This document shows, one piece after another, positions 8,038 through 16,211 of a stretch of 43,024 nucleotides of DNA. The notes under the pieces were generated by a model. It saw only the letters and a list, made by a program, of their open reading frames with translations. It did no database searches and was not told the origin of the DNA. Positions within the stretch are counted from its first letter, which is position 1. Each line of letters begins with the position of its first letter. Position numbers and translations under genes: made by a program. This DNA comes from Solobacterium sp. UBA1761. GTDB lineage: Bacteria; Bacillota_I; Bacilli_A; Erysipelotrichales; Erysipelotrichaceae. The stretch covers positions 1 through 43,024 of the forward strand of contig DCHD01000016.1 of the NCBI GenBank assembly GCA_002315565.1, written 5' to 3'.

Positions 8038-8765
8038 TATTTAGCACCTCCTACGCCCATCATAAGTCCGCCAGCAGCAAGACCAACTAGAGCTAAAGCG
8101 ATAGTACCCATTCCAGCGTAAGCGTATAGAACGAAACCTAAGATAAGGAATGGCCAGTACTTTGTTAAATCCATATAAGATAATAATAGAGCGAAACCAA
8201 CAGCTGGTAGTAAGCCACCAACTACTGATAAACCGTTCTGAATCCAAGTAACCTTAGTAGCGAAATCTGTAAGAACCTGAATCTGGTCTAACAGTAACAT
8301 ACCAAGTACAACTGGGATCATTCTAGATAATGCCCAAGGAAGAACACCAGCTAGAGTAACAGCTTCGAACTTCTTGATGTTGTTCTGTGCTAAAGCAGCG
8401 TCGCCTAAGTGCTGGAATACTGTAGTAGAAGCTCTACCTAAGATATCCATCTGAGTCATTAACAGTGCAAGTGCAACTGCAACTGTTAAACCTGTAGAAT
8501 AGTCACCAGACTTTGCAGCGATAACTGTTCCGAATAAAGTTCCTGTGATGTAGTCAGGAATTGTTGCACCACCGTAAGTATAGAAACCAATACTCATAAG
8601 TAGGCAAGTAGCACCAATCTGGAAACCCATGTTGATGTCGCCAACACATGCACCAGCGATAACACCAGTGATAAGTGTAGTACGTACACCGATACCAGAA
8701 AGGTTTAAAACCATTGAGACACCGTTCCAAAGACCTAGAACGATACCTAACATTAAATTGCTCAT
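8037..8765 (-). CDS. PTS mannose family IIC component
   Basis: A 242-residue polytopic membrane protein matching the IIC subunit of mannose-family PTS permeases: small-residue-rich hydrophobic segments and the QIGATCLLMSIGFYTYGGATIPDY-type early region. It is the first gene of the PTS unit, with AGGAGG at 8778-8783 and a promoter directly overlapped by a perfect cre site, so CcpA repression in the presence of preferred sugars is expected. IID follows with an overlapping start codon. IIA must be supplied from elsewhere. Confidence 0.93.
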   Translation of the reverse strand: MSNLMLGIVLGLWNGVSMVLNLSGIGVRTTLITGVIAGACVGDINMGFQIGATCLLMSIGFYTYGGATIPDYITGTLFGTVIAAKSGDYSTGLTVAVALALLMTQMDILGRASTTVFQHLGDAALAQNNIKKFEAVTLAGVLPWALSRMIPVVLGMLLLDQIQVLTDFATKVTWIQNGLSVVGGLLPAVGFALLLSYMDLTKYWPFLILGFVLYAYAGMGTIALALVGLAAGGLMMGVGGAK

Positions 8766-8791
8766 AATGTTTATGAACCTCCTATGTTTCT

Positions 8792-8821
8792 ATTATATAA
8801 ACATTGTGATAACGCTTTCAA
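8792..8821 (-). promoter_or_regulatory. promoter of the PTS operon
   Basis: On the minus strand TTGAAA (8816-8821) and TATAAT (8792-8797) are 18 bases apart. The predicted start site leaves a leader of about 20 bases with AGGAGG. A cre site covers the -35 box and most of the spacer. Confidence 0.75.
8807..8820. promoter_or_regulatory. cre site (CcpA operator)
   Basis: TGATAACGCTTTCA matches the catabolite-response consensus TGWNANCGNTNWCA at every position. It overlaps the -35 region and spacer of the PTS promoter, the geometry expected for CcpA repression. Confidence 0.8.
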
Positions 8822-8933
8822 GCATTTTTCACATTTTCTCACACATTTAAATATGTATATCCTTCCACAAGCAACCTTATATATATAAAGAAAAGTCCGA
8901 TTATGGTAGAATACTCAAGAAGAGGTTAAGACT

Positions 8934-9611
8934 ATGCAATTAAAAATTTACAGAAGATCTACAATAATACTTTCAATAGTAATGGCAATTGATATCCTTG
9001 CAATTGTTATGCTTTTTAAAACATCTGCTCTTTGGCGCGAAAACAGACTGCTTGTAATATTCCTGTTTATCCTTGGCACAATGGCAATCATGATGGCCTA
9101 TACCTGGTATGACCTTAACGCTTCAAAGCGTCTGATTATGAGAAAAGTAAGACGTGGTGAAGTAGCCATGGCCAAAATCATCGACGGATCATTTGTAAGA
9201 TTCGGAAGAGATGCAAAATTCAAGAATCACGTATACTGGAAACTCAATGTCGACATCATCGATAACGACATGAACTGGATCAGAACAACAATCATTGAAA
9301 AGTTTGCTACTGAACAGACTAAAATTCATCCAGGCTTTGTATTTGTAACCTATGATGAGAAGCATCCTGAAAACTCACTGATTATTCCAAATATGATTAT
9401 TGCTTCAATTCCAGAATACAAACCTCTGGTAGATGATTATGAAAAAGCAATCCACCCTACTTATCTCAATGTTTACTATAAAGTAGGTCTTGTAGTTGAA
9501 GATTATAAAGAAACAATGAGAAAAGAAAAAGAATATAAAAAGTGGGCTGAAGAAATCGACAGACAGGCCGAAGAAAAAGAAAAAGAAAGAGAGAAAGAGA
9601 ACTCAAAGTAG
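8934..9611 (+). CDS. two-TM membrane protein with charged tail, unknown function
   Basis: A 225-residue protein with no family I can name. Two hydrophobic segments (about residues 11-30 and 38-57) form a hairpin with a short external loop. A basic stretch follows, then a cytosolic mixed domain (about 70-180). The last 35 residues are almost entirely Lys and Glu with Arg, probably one charged helix. GAGG precedes the ATG. The coding end is a purine tract that also forms the 5' arm of the terminator at 9596-9623. Function unknown. Confidence 0.8.
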   Translation: MQLKIYRRSTIILSIVMAIDILAIVMLFKTSALWRENRLLVIFLFILGTMAIMMAYTWYDLNASKRLIMRKVRRGEVAMAKIIDGSFVRFGRDAKFKNHVYWKLNVDIIDNDMNWIRTTIIEKFATEQTKIHPGFVFVTYDEKHPENSLIIPNMIIASIPEYKPLVDDYEKAIHPTYLNVYYKVGLVVEDYKETMRKEKEYKKWAEEIDRQAEEKEKEREKENSK

Positions 9612-9623
9612 TTCTCTTTTTTT
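9596..9623 (+). terminator. terminator overlapping the end of the 225-residue gene
   Basis: A 7-bp stem (9596-9602 with 9611-9617) encloses the last codons and most of the stop codon (9609-9611), followed by a T run to 9623. It ends only 14 bases before the next start codon. Confidence 0.7.
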
Positions 9624-9631
9624 GTTATAAT
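9623..9631 (+). promoter_or_regulatory. extended -10 promoter, predicted leaderless start of the MATE gene
   Basis: TGT plus TATAAT (9626-9631) begins at the last T of the preceding terminator. The ATG at 9638 starts 6 bases after the box, so the mRNA should begin at or next to the start codon; no ribosome site is present. Confidence 0.6.
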
Positions 9632-9637
9632 AGTCAC

Positions 9638-11017
9638 ATGCTTTTATTACATTATTTTAAAGAACTGTTCAAAGACAGACAGCTGATGAAAAGCTGTGTT
9701 ACTCTTGCCATTCCGATTATGCTTCAGACACTTGTTGTCTCAAGTGTAAACCTCGTAGACAATCTGATGGTCGGCAAACTCGGTGATGTAGCTTTATCTG
9801 CAGTAGTCTCTTCGAATAAATACTATGCAATCATCCAGTTTGTCGTAAATGCTGTTATCGCATCATGTTCTATCTATCTTTCACAGTTTAACGGTGCTGG
9901 AAATATTGAGAAGATGAAAGAAACATTCCGTTTCTCATTCATCTGTTCATATACCCTTCTGATACTTGGATTTACACTTGTAATTGTCTTTCCATCACAG
10001 CTTATCGGTTTCATTATTGATGATCCTGCCGTAATACTTGAAGGAACCAATTATCTTAAATATGCCTGCTGGAGTTATCTTCCTATGGGCATATCCATCT
10101 GTATTGCCGGAAGCATGCGTGTAGTCGGCGATTCCAAGTCTCCGATGATGGTATCAATTGTCGGTATCATAACCAACGCTTTCCTTGATTATGCCATGAT
10201 CTTCGGTAAGTTCGGATTTCCAATGATGGGTGTTGCCGGTGCAGCACTTGCTACAGTAATTGCCAGAATTGTAGAAGCATGTCTCTACCTTGTCGTACTT
10301 AAACGCGGTGAATATCCGTTCAAGACAAAAATATCAGAACTCTTAAAATTCAAAAAGAGCCTGGCTAAAGATATCATAGTAAAAGCTATTCCGCTTACCA
10401 TCAACGAGTTTTTATGGCAGTTTGGTATGACTGTACTTATGAAAGCCTACTCTTCAAGAGGAACTGTAATCAATACCGCCTACTCTATTCAGATGACTAT
10501 TTCTGAGATATTCTTCATTCTGTTCTCTGGCATGGCGGTAGCCTCAACAGTACTTATCGGTACACCTCTTGGCGCCAACAGACTTGAAGAGGCAAAAGGA
10601 AACGGCTATAAACTTATCTGTTTTTCAGAACTATTGTCAATTGTATTTGGAGCAGGAATGTTCTTATCTTCATACATTGTTCCACTTATCTATACAACCG
10701 TATCCAACGACGCAATGAGCTGCGCTCAGGACTTCCTAAAGACAATGGGTTTACTCTATTGGATCTATATGTTCAATGTTCAGTGCTACTTCATATTAAG
10801 AGCTGGTGGAGATACCAAATCAACCATGTTCATGGATTCAGGATTCATGTGGGCCTTCAATATTCCGCTTGTTGCTGTGTTGTGCTATTTCACTGACCTG
10901 TCAATCATTCTGGTATATGTAATCGGACAGTGTACCGACCTTGTAAAAGCGTTTATTGCCTACAGGATGGTCAGAAAAGAAAAATGGGTAAGAAATCTTG
11001 CCATAGAAAATCAATAA
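9638..11017 (+). CDS. MATE family efflux transporter
   Basis: A 459-residue, roughly 12-TM membrane protein of the multidrug and toxic compound extrusion family, which exports cationic compounds using Na+ or H+ gradients. The family layout is clear: an N-terminal SCVTLAIPIMLQTLVVSSVN-like first helix, VDNLMVGKLG in the first loop, the GDSKSPM motif near residue 165, a repeat of the pattern in the second half and RAGGDTKSTM near residue 390. No neighbouring gene indicates a specific drug or metabolite. Its start follows a TATAAT box by 6 bases with no ribosome site. Confidence 0.93.
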   Translation: MLLLHYFKELFKDRQLMKSCVTLAIPIMLQTLVVSSVNLVDNLMVGKLGDVALSAVVSSNKYYAIIQFVVNAVIASCSIYLSQFNGAGNIEKMKETFRFSFICSYTLLILGFTLVIVFPSQLIGFIIDDPAVILEGTNYLKYACWSYLPMGISICIAGSMRVVGDSKSPMMVSIVGIITNAFLDYAMIFGKFGFPMMGVAGAALATVIARIVEACLYLVVLKRGEYPFKTKISELLKFKKSLAKDIIVKAIPLTINEFLWQFGMTVLMKAYSSRGTVINTAYSIQMTISEIFFILFSGMAVASTVLIGTPLGANRLEEAKGNGYKLICFSELLSIVFGAGMFLSSYIVPLIYTTVSNDAMSCAQDFLKTMGLLYWIYMFNVQCYFILRAGGDTKSTMFMDSGFMWAFNIPLVAVLCYFTDLSIILVYVIGQCTDLVKAFIAYRMVRKEKWVRNLAIENQ

Positions 11018-11031
11018 GATACAACAAAAGA

Positions 11032-11062
11032 AAACGTCTTCAAATGAAGACGTTTATTTTTT
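11032..11062. terminator. bidirectional terminator, MATE / lipoprotein
   Basis: A perfect 10-bp stem (11032-11041 with 11046-11055) with a 4-base loop, A-rich on the left and followed by ATTTTTT on the right. It serves both convergent genes and overlaps the lipoprotein stop codon. Confidence 0.88.
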
Positions 11063-11905
11063 AGCAAATACCCATTCTACAGTATCCGGGTCGTTAGAAC
11101 CTTCCCAGATAAGTTTTCCGTTTTGGAGTGTAAAATAACCATATTCTATAGCATCAATAACATTGCACTCTTTAAGTGAACCATCTTCGTTATAGGTATC
11201 AAGCGTTTTAATCATGTCACTGTATCCAAGTTTACCTGACTGATTATAAGCGATGGTCATTGTCCAGGTGCAAACACTTGAATCATCATTTCTAAGACTC
11301 ACTTCAACTGTTGCGTTATCACCGTTTGAATATACTTTGGCCTGAGCATTTAAAGACACTTCTTCAGTATATGATCCGGATAGTTCATCATATTCACTGA
11401 TTTCAAAATAAGCTTCGGAAAGTGCAATGAATTCATCAGCAATATTTCTGAACTGTTCTTCTTTCATATCACCATTGTCATATACAGCAAGCACAAACTG
11501 GCCGTTGCTGTTGAACCAGCGGATTGCTTTGAGCTCTTTTGTCTTGACGTAATCGGTTTCACCAGCTTCAAAAGCAGTTTTTTCATCAACATAAATACCG
11601 GAGATATCTTCAGATGTCTGAGCGGTTCTGAATGTATATTCATAACCGTTAACCTTGAACTGATACTGAGCAATACGGTATGTACCCATTTCAATATAAC
11701 TGTATCTTTCATCTGAAATGCCCATAACAGCAGGTTTTAGAATACTGGTATTGCATTCTCCGTTCAGATCTTCCAGTGTATTCACTTCAGTTACAGGATT
11801 TGAAAGACCGGAAATTACCGGTTCTTCATTTCCTTTTTCTTTTTTACAGCCGGACAGGCTGATAATCATCATTACTATTGATATAAGACAGACAAGTTTT
11901 TTCAT
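11054..11905 (-). CDS. secreted lipoprotein of unknown function
   Basis: A 283-residue lipoprotein. The N-terminus is a lipoprotein signal: MKK, a hydrophobic core, and the lipobox LSGC with Cys20 as lipidation site, followed by charged linker residues. The ATG at 11905 is chosen over upstream in-frame codons because it begins the signal peptide and has GAGG 9 bases upstream. The mature part is acidic and looks beta-rich, with no recognised family motif. It lies just downstream of potD but is separated by a terminator, so a link to polyamine uptake is only positional. Confidence 0.82.
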   Translation of the reverse strand: MKKLVCLISIVMMIISLSGCKKEKGNEEPVISGLSNPVTEVNTLEDLNGECNTSILKPAVMGISDERYSYIEMGTYRIAQYQFKVNGYEYTFRTAQTSEDISGIYVDEKTAFEAGETDYVKTKELKAIRWFNSNGQFVLAVYDNGDMKEEQFRNIADEFIALSEAYFEISEYDELSGSYTEEVSLNAQAKVYSNGDNATVEVSLRNDDSSVCTWTMTIAYNQSGKLGYSDMIKTLDTYNEDGSLKECNVIDAIEYGYFTLQNGKLIWEGSNDPDTVEWVFAKK

Positions 11906-11940
11906 ATATATAATCCTCATAGATATTGTAGAGTATTCAA

Positions 11941-11966
11941 AAGAAAAAGGACACATTTGTGTCCTT
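11941..11966 (-). terminator. terminator of the potABCD operon
   Basis: An 8-bp stem (11947-11954 with 11959-11966), 4-base loop, followed on the minus strand by a T-rich run, placed just after the potD stop codon. Confidence 0.82.
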
Positions 11967-11970
11967 ATAA

Positions 11971-13032
11971 TCAGTTGTGCATTACAACTCTGTTCCATAG
12001 TTCAGAAGTGATCAGACGATTCTTTTCACTTGAATGGAATGTTTCATCAACCGAAGTAATCTCTCGAGGAAGATATGCTTCATTTCCGTCAAATTCACCA
12101 TCTTCAGCTGTAAGTTCTCTTAATGCCTCCCAGCTTACTGTGCAGTATCCTACATAAGTAGAATTATCGTATTGTGAATCATAGTCAATGATGTAATTGA
12201 TGAATGTATTGGCATTTTCCACATTCTTGGCATTCTTTGGAATTACCATTGCATCAACAAAGTAGTTCGTTCCTTCTGGCGGAGCATAGAATCTTGCGTT
12301 CTCATTTTCAGAAAGGATATAGGCGGCATCACCACTGTAGATATATCCAAGATATTTGCCCTCTGTCGCATATGCCAGACCATCAATGATTTCATCTGTC
12401 GCATAGGCTACTTCCATGGTTTCATTCTGTTCAATCAGCCATTCATAGGCATCATTGAGTTCTTCTTCATCATCGGTATTCATTGAATAACCAAGTGCTT
12501 TAAGGGCAACCATGAATGAATCTCTTGCTGAATCATACATATAGAGAATTCCGCTGTACTTAGGATTTCTAAGTACTTCCCAGCCCTGAGATACAACATC
12601 TTCTTCATCTACTACTGTTTCATCATAGACGATACCGACATTACCCCAGAAGTAAGGAACTGAATATGTGTTATCCATATCATAGTTTTTATTCAGTACA
12701 CCTTCATAAAGGTATGACAGGTTGGTTACAGTATTCTTGTCAATCGGCTGCAGCATTTCTTCATTAATCAGTCTTTCAATCATGTAGTCAGAGGGAATAA
12801 TGACATCATAACTTACACCGGAAAGCAGTTTTGTATACATTTCTTCGTTCGAACCGAAGTTATCCATGATTACCTGTATTCTGTATTCGTATTCGAACTG
12901 ATCAATGATATCCTGATTGATATATTCTCCTGGCAGATACACATATACTTTACCGATATAATCGATATTCATACATCCGCTCATTCCGACAATCATCAAT
13001 AACGCAAGTAAAGACTTAATAAACTTCTTCAT
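11971..13032 (-). CDS. potD: spermidine/putrescine ABC transporter substrate-binding lipoprotein
   Basis: A 353-residue PotD-type binding protein that captures polyamines outside the membrane and delivers them to PotBC. The lipoprotein signal MKKFIKSLLALLMIVGMSGC ends in lipobox Cys20. Family motifs include VYLPGEYI (normally YNWGxYI) just after the signal, YDVIIPSDYMIERL, VPYFWGNVGIVY and GYIYSGDAAY. An AAGGTG ribosome site lies in the end of potC, whose coding region overlaps this one by 17 bases. The Trp-to-Leu change in the first motif could alter ligand choice. Polyamine specificity is inferred from family and operon. Confidence 0.92.
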   Translation of the reverse strand: MKKFIKSLLALLMIVGMSGCMNIDYIGKVYVYLPGEYINQDIIDQFEYEYRIQVIMDNFGSNEEMYTKLLSGVSYDVIIPSDYMIERLINEEMLQPIDKNTVTNLSYLYEGVLNKNYDMDNTYSVPYFWGNVGIVYDETVVDEEDVVSQGWEVLRNPKYSGILYMYDSARDSFMVALKALGYSMNTDDEEELNDAYEWLIEQNETMEVAYATDEIIDGLAYATEGKYLGYIYSGDAAYILSENENARFYAPPEGTNYFVDAMVIPKNAKNVENANTFINYIIDYDSQYDNSTYVGYCTVSWEALRELTAEDGEFDGNEAYLPREITSVDETFHSSEKNRLITSELWNRVVMHN

Positions 13033-13810
13033 TTTTCTTCACCTTTCTTGCCTTGATCAAAGGCACAACATTGGCAATAATCAGAACCAGTGTAATGATC
13101 AGAATAATAATCGTTGAAAGTGCATTGACACTCGGATTTATTCTCTTGACACTTGAATACACATAGGTAGAAATATTATTGATTCCAGGACCTGTTGTAA
13201 AGTAAGAAATTACGAAATCATCAAACGACATTGTAAAAGCAATCAGCGCACCAGAGAAAATGCCAGTCTTAATCTGCGGAATAATTACTTTTGTAAGAGC
13301 CTGAACAGGTGTACAACCAAGATCAAGAGCAGCTTCAGCAATATTGTCGTCAAGCATTCTAAGTCTTGGCATAACCGATAACATTACATACGGGATACAG
13401 AAAGCAATATGTGCCAATAACAGCGTAGTAAAACCGGTTTCGATATTGAGTGATGTAAAAAACAGCATAAGCCCAATAGCCGTAACGATTTCCGGATTAA
13501 GCATAGGAAGATTGTTTACCTGTGTAACCACTTCCTTTAACAGTTTATTAGATTTGGACAGACCGATAGCTGCAACTGTACCGACAACAGTAGATACGGC
13601 AGTTGCAATAACCGCTATGATTACTGTGTAATAAACAGAAGACATAATCGATCTTGATTTGAACATTTTCTCATACCATCTTAATGAGAAACCAGTGAAT
13701 GTTGTAAGCGATCTTGCATCATTGAATGAAAATACAATAACGTAGACAATCGGCGCATAGAAGAACAGCATAATCAGGGCAAGATAAAACTTTGACAGAT
13801 GTTTTTTCAT
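13016..13810 (-). CDS. potC: spermidine/putrescine ABC transporter permease PotC
   Basis: A 264-residue inner-membrane permease with about six TM segments, forming the polyamine channel with PotB. It has the PotC-type N-terminus (FYAPIVYVIVFSFND) and the cytosolic EAA loop EAALDLGCTPVQALTKVIIPQ that docks with PotA. AGGAGG precedes the ATG, which overlaps the end of potB by one base. The basic C-terminus overlaps the start of potD. Confidence 0.94.
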   Translation of the reverse strand: MKKHLSKFYLALIMLFFYAPIVYVIVFSFNDARSLTTFTGFSLRWYEKMFKSRSIMSSVYYTVIIAVIATAVSTVVGTVAAIGLSKSNKLLKEVVTQVNNLPMLNPEIVTAIGLMLFFTSLNIETGFTTLLLAHIAFCIPYVMLSVMPRLRMLDDNIAEAALDLGCTPVQALTKVIIPQIKTGIFSGALIAFTMSFDDFVISYFTTGPGINNISTYVYSSVKRINPSVNALSTIIILIITLVLIIANVVPLIKARKVKKNEEVY

Positions 13811-14589
13811 TATCTTTCCTCCTGGTTGTAATCAAGCTTTCTTGTAAAATACATCGAAATAAGAATGATTACGGTCATAACAAGTGAAATAGCTGAACCG
13901 AAGTTCCAGTCACCGATAGTAACAAAGTAATTTTCGATAAGGTTACCGACAAGTACGAACGATCCTCCACCCAGAAGTTTTGGAATAAAGAACGAACTTA
14001 CTGCAGGTAAAAATACCAGAGTAATTCCGGCAATAACACCAGGAATACTTAATGGCAGTACAACTTTCAAGAATGCCTTAAATTCGTTGCAGCCAAGGTC
14101 TTTTGCGGCAACAATAAGATTCTTGTCCATCTTGCTTAAAGATGTATAGACCTGAAGAATCATAAAAGGCAGGAAATTATAGACCATGCCGATATAAACC
14201 TTTACTTCAGGAGAAAATCCGGAATTCAAAAGAATTCCTCTCCAGGCATAGGTTCTAACCAGCATGTTGATAAGCTGAGGAAGTGTAACCATCAGTACAA
14301 CAACACTTTGCGAATCAGCCTTAAGCTGAGCGATACAGTATGCTGCAGGATAACCGATTAATATACAGATAAGCGTAGTTATTACAGCAATCTTGATGGA
14401 ACGTAACAGAACTGAAGTGAATGTTTCATCGGACAGAAAGCGTCCGAAGTTTTCAAGCGTAACCTTTACATTGATTACTGAGTTGCCTTCCTTGGTGAAT
14501 GCATAGAAAATGATTATCAGCATTGGCACAACAATCATGATTCCAGCCCATACCAGGTAAGGATAAAGAAGTCTTCTGAATCCTTTCAA
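13810..14589 (-). CDS. potB: spermidine/putrescine ABC transporter permease PotB
   Basis: A 259-residue permease with about six TM segments and the EAA loop AAKDLGCNEFKAFLKVVLPLS that contacts PotA. The start codon is TTG at 14587-14589, one base after the potA stop, with GGTG as a partial ribosome site inside the potA end; no ATG fits the family N-terminus. The unusual start and tight spacing suggest that translation depends on coupling to potA. Confidence 0.92.
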   Translation of the reverse strand: MKGFRRLLYPYLVWAGIMIVVPMLIIIFYAFTKEGNSVINVKVTLENFGRFLSDETFTSVLLRSIKIAVITTLICILIGYPAAYCIAQLKADSQSVVVLMVTLPQLINMLVRTYAWRGILLNSGFSPEVKVYIGMVYNFLPFMILQVYTSLSKMDKNLIVAAKDLGCNEFKAFLKVVLPLSIPGVIAGITLVFLPAVSSFFIPKLLGGGSFVLVGNLIENYFVTIGDWNFGSAISLVMTVIILISMYFTRKLDYNQEER

Positions 14590-14590
14590 T

Positions 14591-16165
14591 TTACTTCACC
14601 ATTTTTGACATGATGTGAATGTCATCCGGATCGAATGACAGACCGACAATGTCCCCTTCTTCCTGTTTTTTGATTGTGTGAATCTTGAATTCCTTACCTA
14701 CTGTAAGGAATGTCACATCATATTCACCTTCAGTAATTTCCATTGGATCAAATTCAAAACGTACGTCATCAATTTCAACTTCATCATCTGTATCCAGATT
14801 CCATGCATAGGCATCTGCCCACGCCTTAAGGTCTACAGAGATAGCCATTGATTCTTTGATTTCATCAACTGTCTTATATACATCGAAAGCCTGAATACCG
14901 ATGTTTTCTTTCTTGTCTTCTACAACACGCGGAATTACGACGTTTACAACAACCTTTACTTCAGTACCGGCAGCAGTTCTGTAAGTTACTTCGTACTTGC
15001 CTGCTTCAGGTTTGATATTGTGTTCAACAGAAGTAATGGAAATATCTTCTTCTTCATTTTCCGCATTCCACGCCTGAGCATTGGCACGTCTTATAAGTTC
15101 AGCATCATCGAGTGCTTCAACGTCTTCAATGTCCATTGTGAAGCCTTTGGCATTCATCTTTTCATTTGCTTCAGCATTGAATGTGTCGTTTTCATCAGTT
15201 ACATGCAGTTTTACAGTCTTGGAAGCACCACGCTTTGTTTCGACGATTACTTCATAATTGACACCTTTGAACAGCGTAGAAATGATCTGACCGTCAACAT
15301 CACCTGTTCCTTTTCTCTTGATCATGATATCTTCCGGTCTTACAAGTACATCAACTGCCTCTTTTGTAGCAAAACCGACTGTATCACACTCAAAGTCATG
15401 ACCGTCAAATGTAACTATACCGTCTTTCTTTACAACGCCTTCTCTTAAGTTATTCTCACCAATGAAGTCAGCTACGAATCTGTTTACAGGTTCATTGTAG
15501 ATTTCAGTTGGTGTACCGATCTGTTCAATAAGGCCATCTTTCATTACGACAATCTTGTCTGACATTGTCAGAGCCTCTTCCTGATCATGTGTAACAAAAA
15601 TGAAGGTGATACCTACTTCCTGCTGAATGCGCTTAAGTTCCTGCTGCATTTCTTTTCTTAATTTATGATCAAGCGCAGATAATGGTTCATCAAGAAGAAG
15701 AACATCTGGCTCATTTACCAGCGCTCTTGCGATTGCAACACGCTGCTGCTGGCCGCCTGAAAGAAGTGATACATCTTTCTTCTGGAAACCGTCAAGTTCA
15801 ACAAGTTCCAGCATTCTGTTTACTTTCTGTTCAATGACATCAGCTGGAGTTTTCTTAAGTTTAAGACCGAACGCAACATTCTCAAATACATTCAGATGTG
15901 GGAATAACGCATATCTTTGGAATACTGTATTTATTGGTCTTTCATAGGCCGGGACTTTTGAAATGTCTTCACCATTAAAGATGATGCTGCCTTCATCCTG
16001 ATCAAGGAATCCACCAAGGATTCTTAACAGTGTGGTTTTACCGCAGCCAGATGCACCTAAAAGAGTTACGAATTCATTCTCGTAAATGTCCAGATTGATA
16101 CCTTTCAGTACAACCTGACCGTCAAATGCTTTGACAATGTTTCTAAATTCAATAAGCTTTTTCAT
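14591..16165 (-). CDS. potA: polyamine ABC transporter ATPase PotA with enlarged C-terminal region
   Basis: A 524-residue ATPase that drives the PotBC channel; typical PotA proteins have about 350-380 residues. The ATPase part is complete: Walker A GASGCGKT (37-44), Q-loop Gln83, signature LSGGQQQR (135-142), Walker B LLLDEP (156-161), switch His193. TOBE-like strands follow from about 240, with VLVRPEDI at 273-280. Roughly residues 322-500 are extra: two related acidic modules, each with an A.A.AWN segment followed by a G.Y.VT strand pattern like bacterial Ig-like repeats. The final TOBE strand resumes at 504-519 (GDIVGLSF). AGGAGG precedes the ATG. Confidence 0.93.
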   Translation of the reverse strand: MKKLIEFRNIVKAFDGQVVLKGINLDIYENEFVTLLGASGCGKTTLLRILGGFLDQDEGSIIFNGEDISKVPAYERPINTVFQRYALFPHLNVFENVAFGLKLKKTPADVIEQKVNRMLELVELDGFQKKDVSLLSGGQQQRVAIARALVNEPDVLLLDEPLSALDHKLRKEMQQELKRIQQEVGITFIFVTHDQEEALTMSDKIVVMKDGLIEQIGTPTEIYNEPVNRFVADFIGENNLREGVVKKDGIVTFDGHDFECDTVGFATKEAVDVLVRPEDIMIKRKGTGDVDGQIISTLFKGVNYEVIVETKRGASKTVKLHVTDENDTFNAEANEKMNAKGFTMDIEDVEALDDAELIRRANAQAWNAENEEEDISITSVEHNIKPEAGKYEVTYRTAAGTEVKVVVNVVIPRVVEDKKENIGIQAFDVYKTVDEIKESMAISVDLKAWADAYAWNLDTDDEVEIDDVRFEFDPMEITEGEYDVTFLTVGKEFKIHTIKKQEEGDIVGLSFDPDDIHIMSKMVK

Positions 16166-16186
16166 AAGTCCTCCTTTTATATCAAT

Positions 16187-16211
16187 AAAAAAGGTAACTA
16201 TCGTTACCTTT
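16187..16211 (-). terminator. terminator after the MalY/PatB aminotransferase gene
   Basis: A 9-bp stem (16190-16198 with 16203-16211) with a 4-base loop and a T run on the minus strand; its 5' arm overlaps the stop codon of the aminotransferase gene. A TATAAA just beyond it may be the -10 box of potA, but no good -35 was found. Confidence 0.8.
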
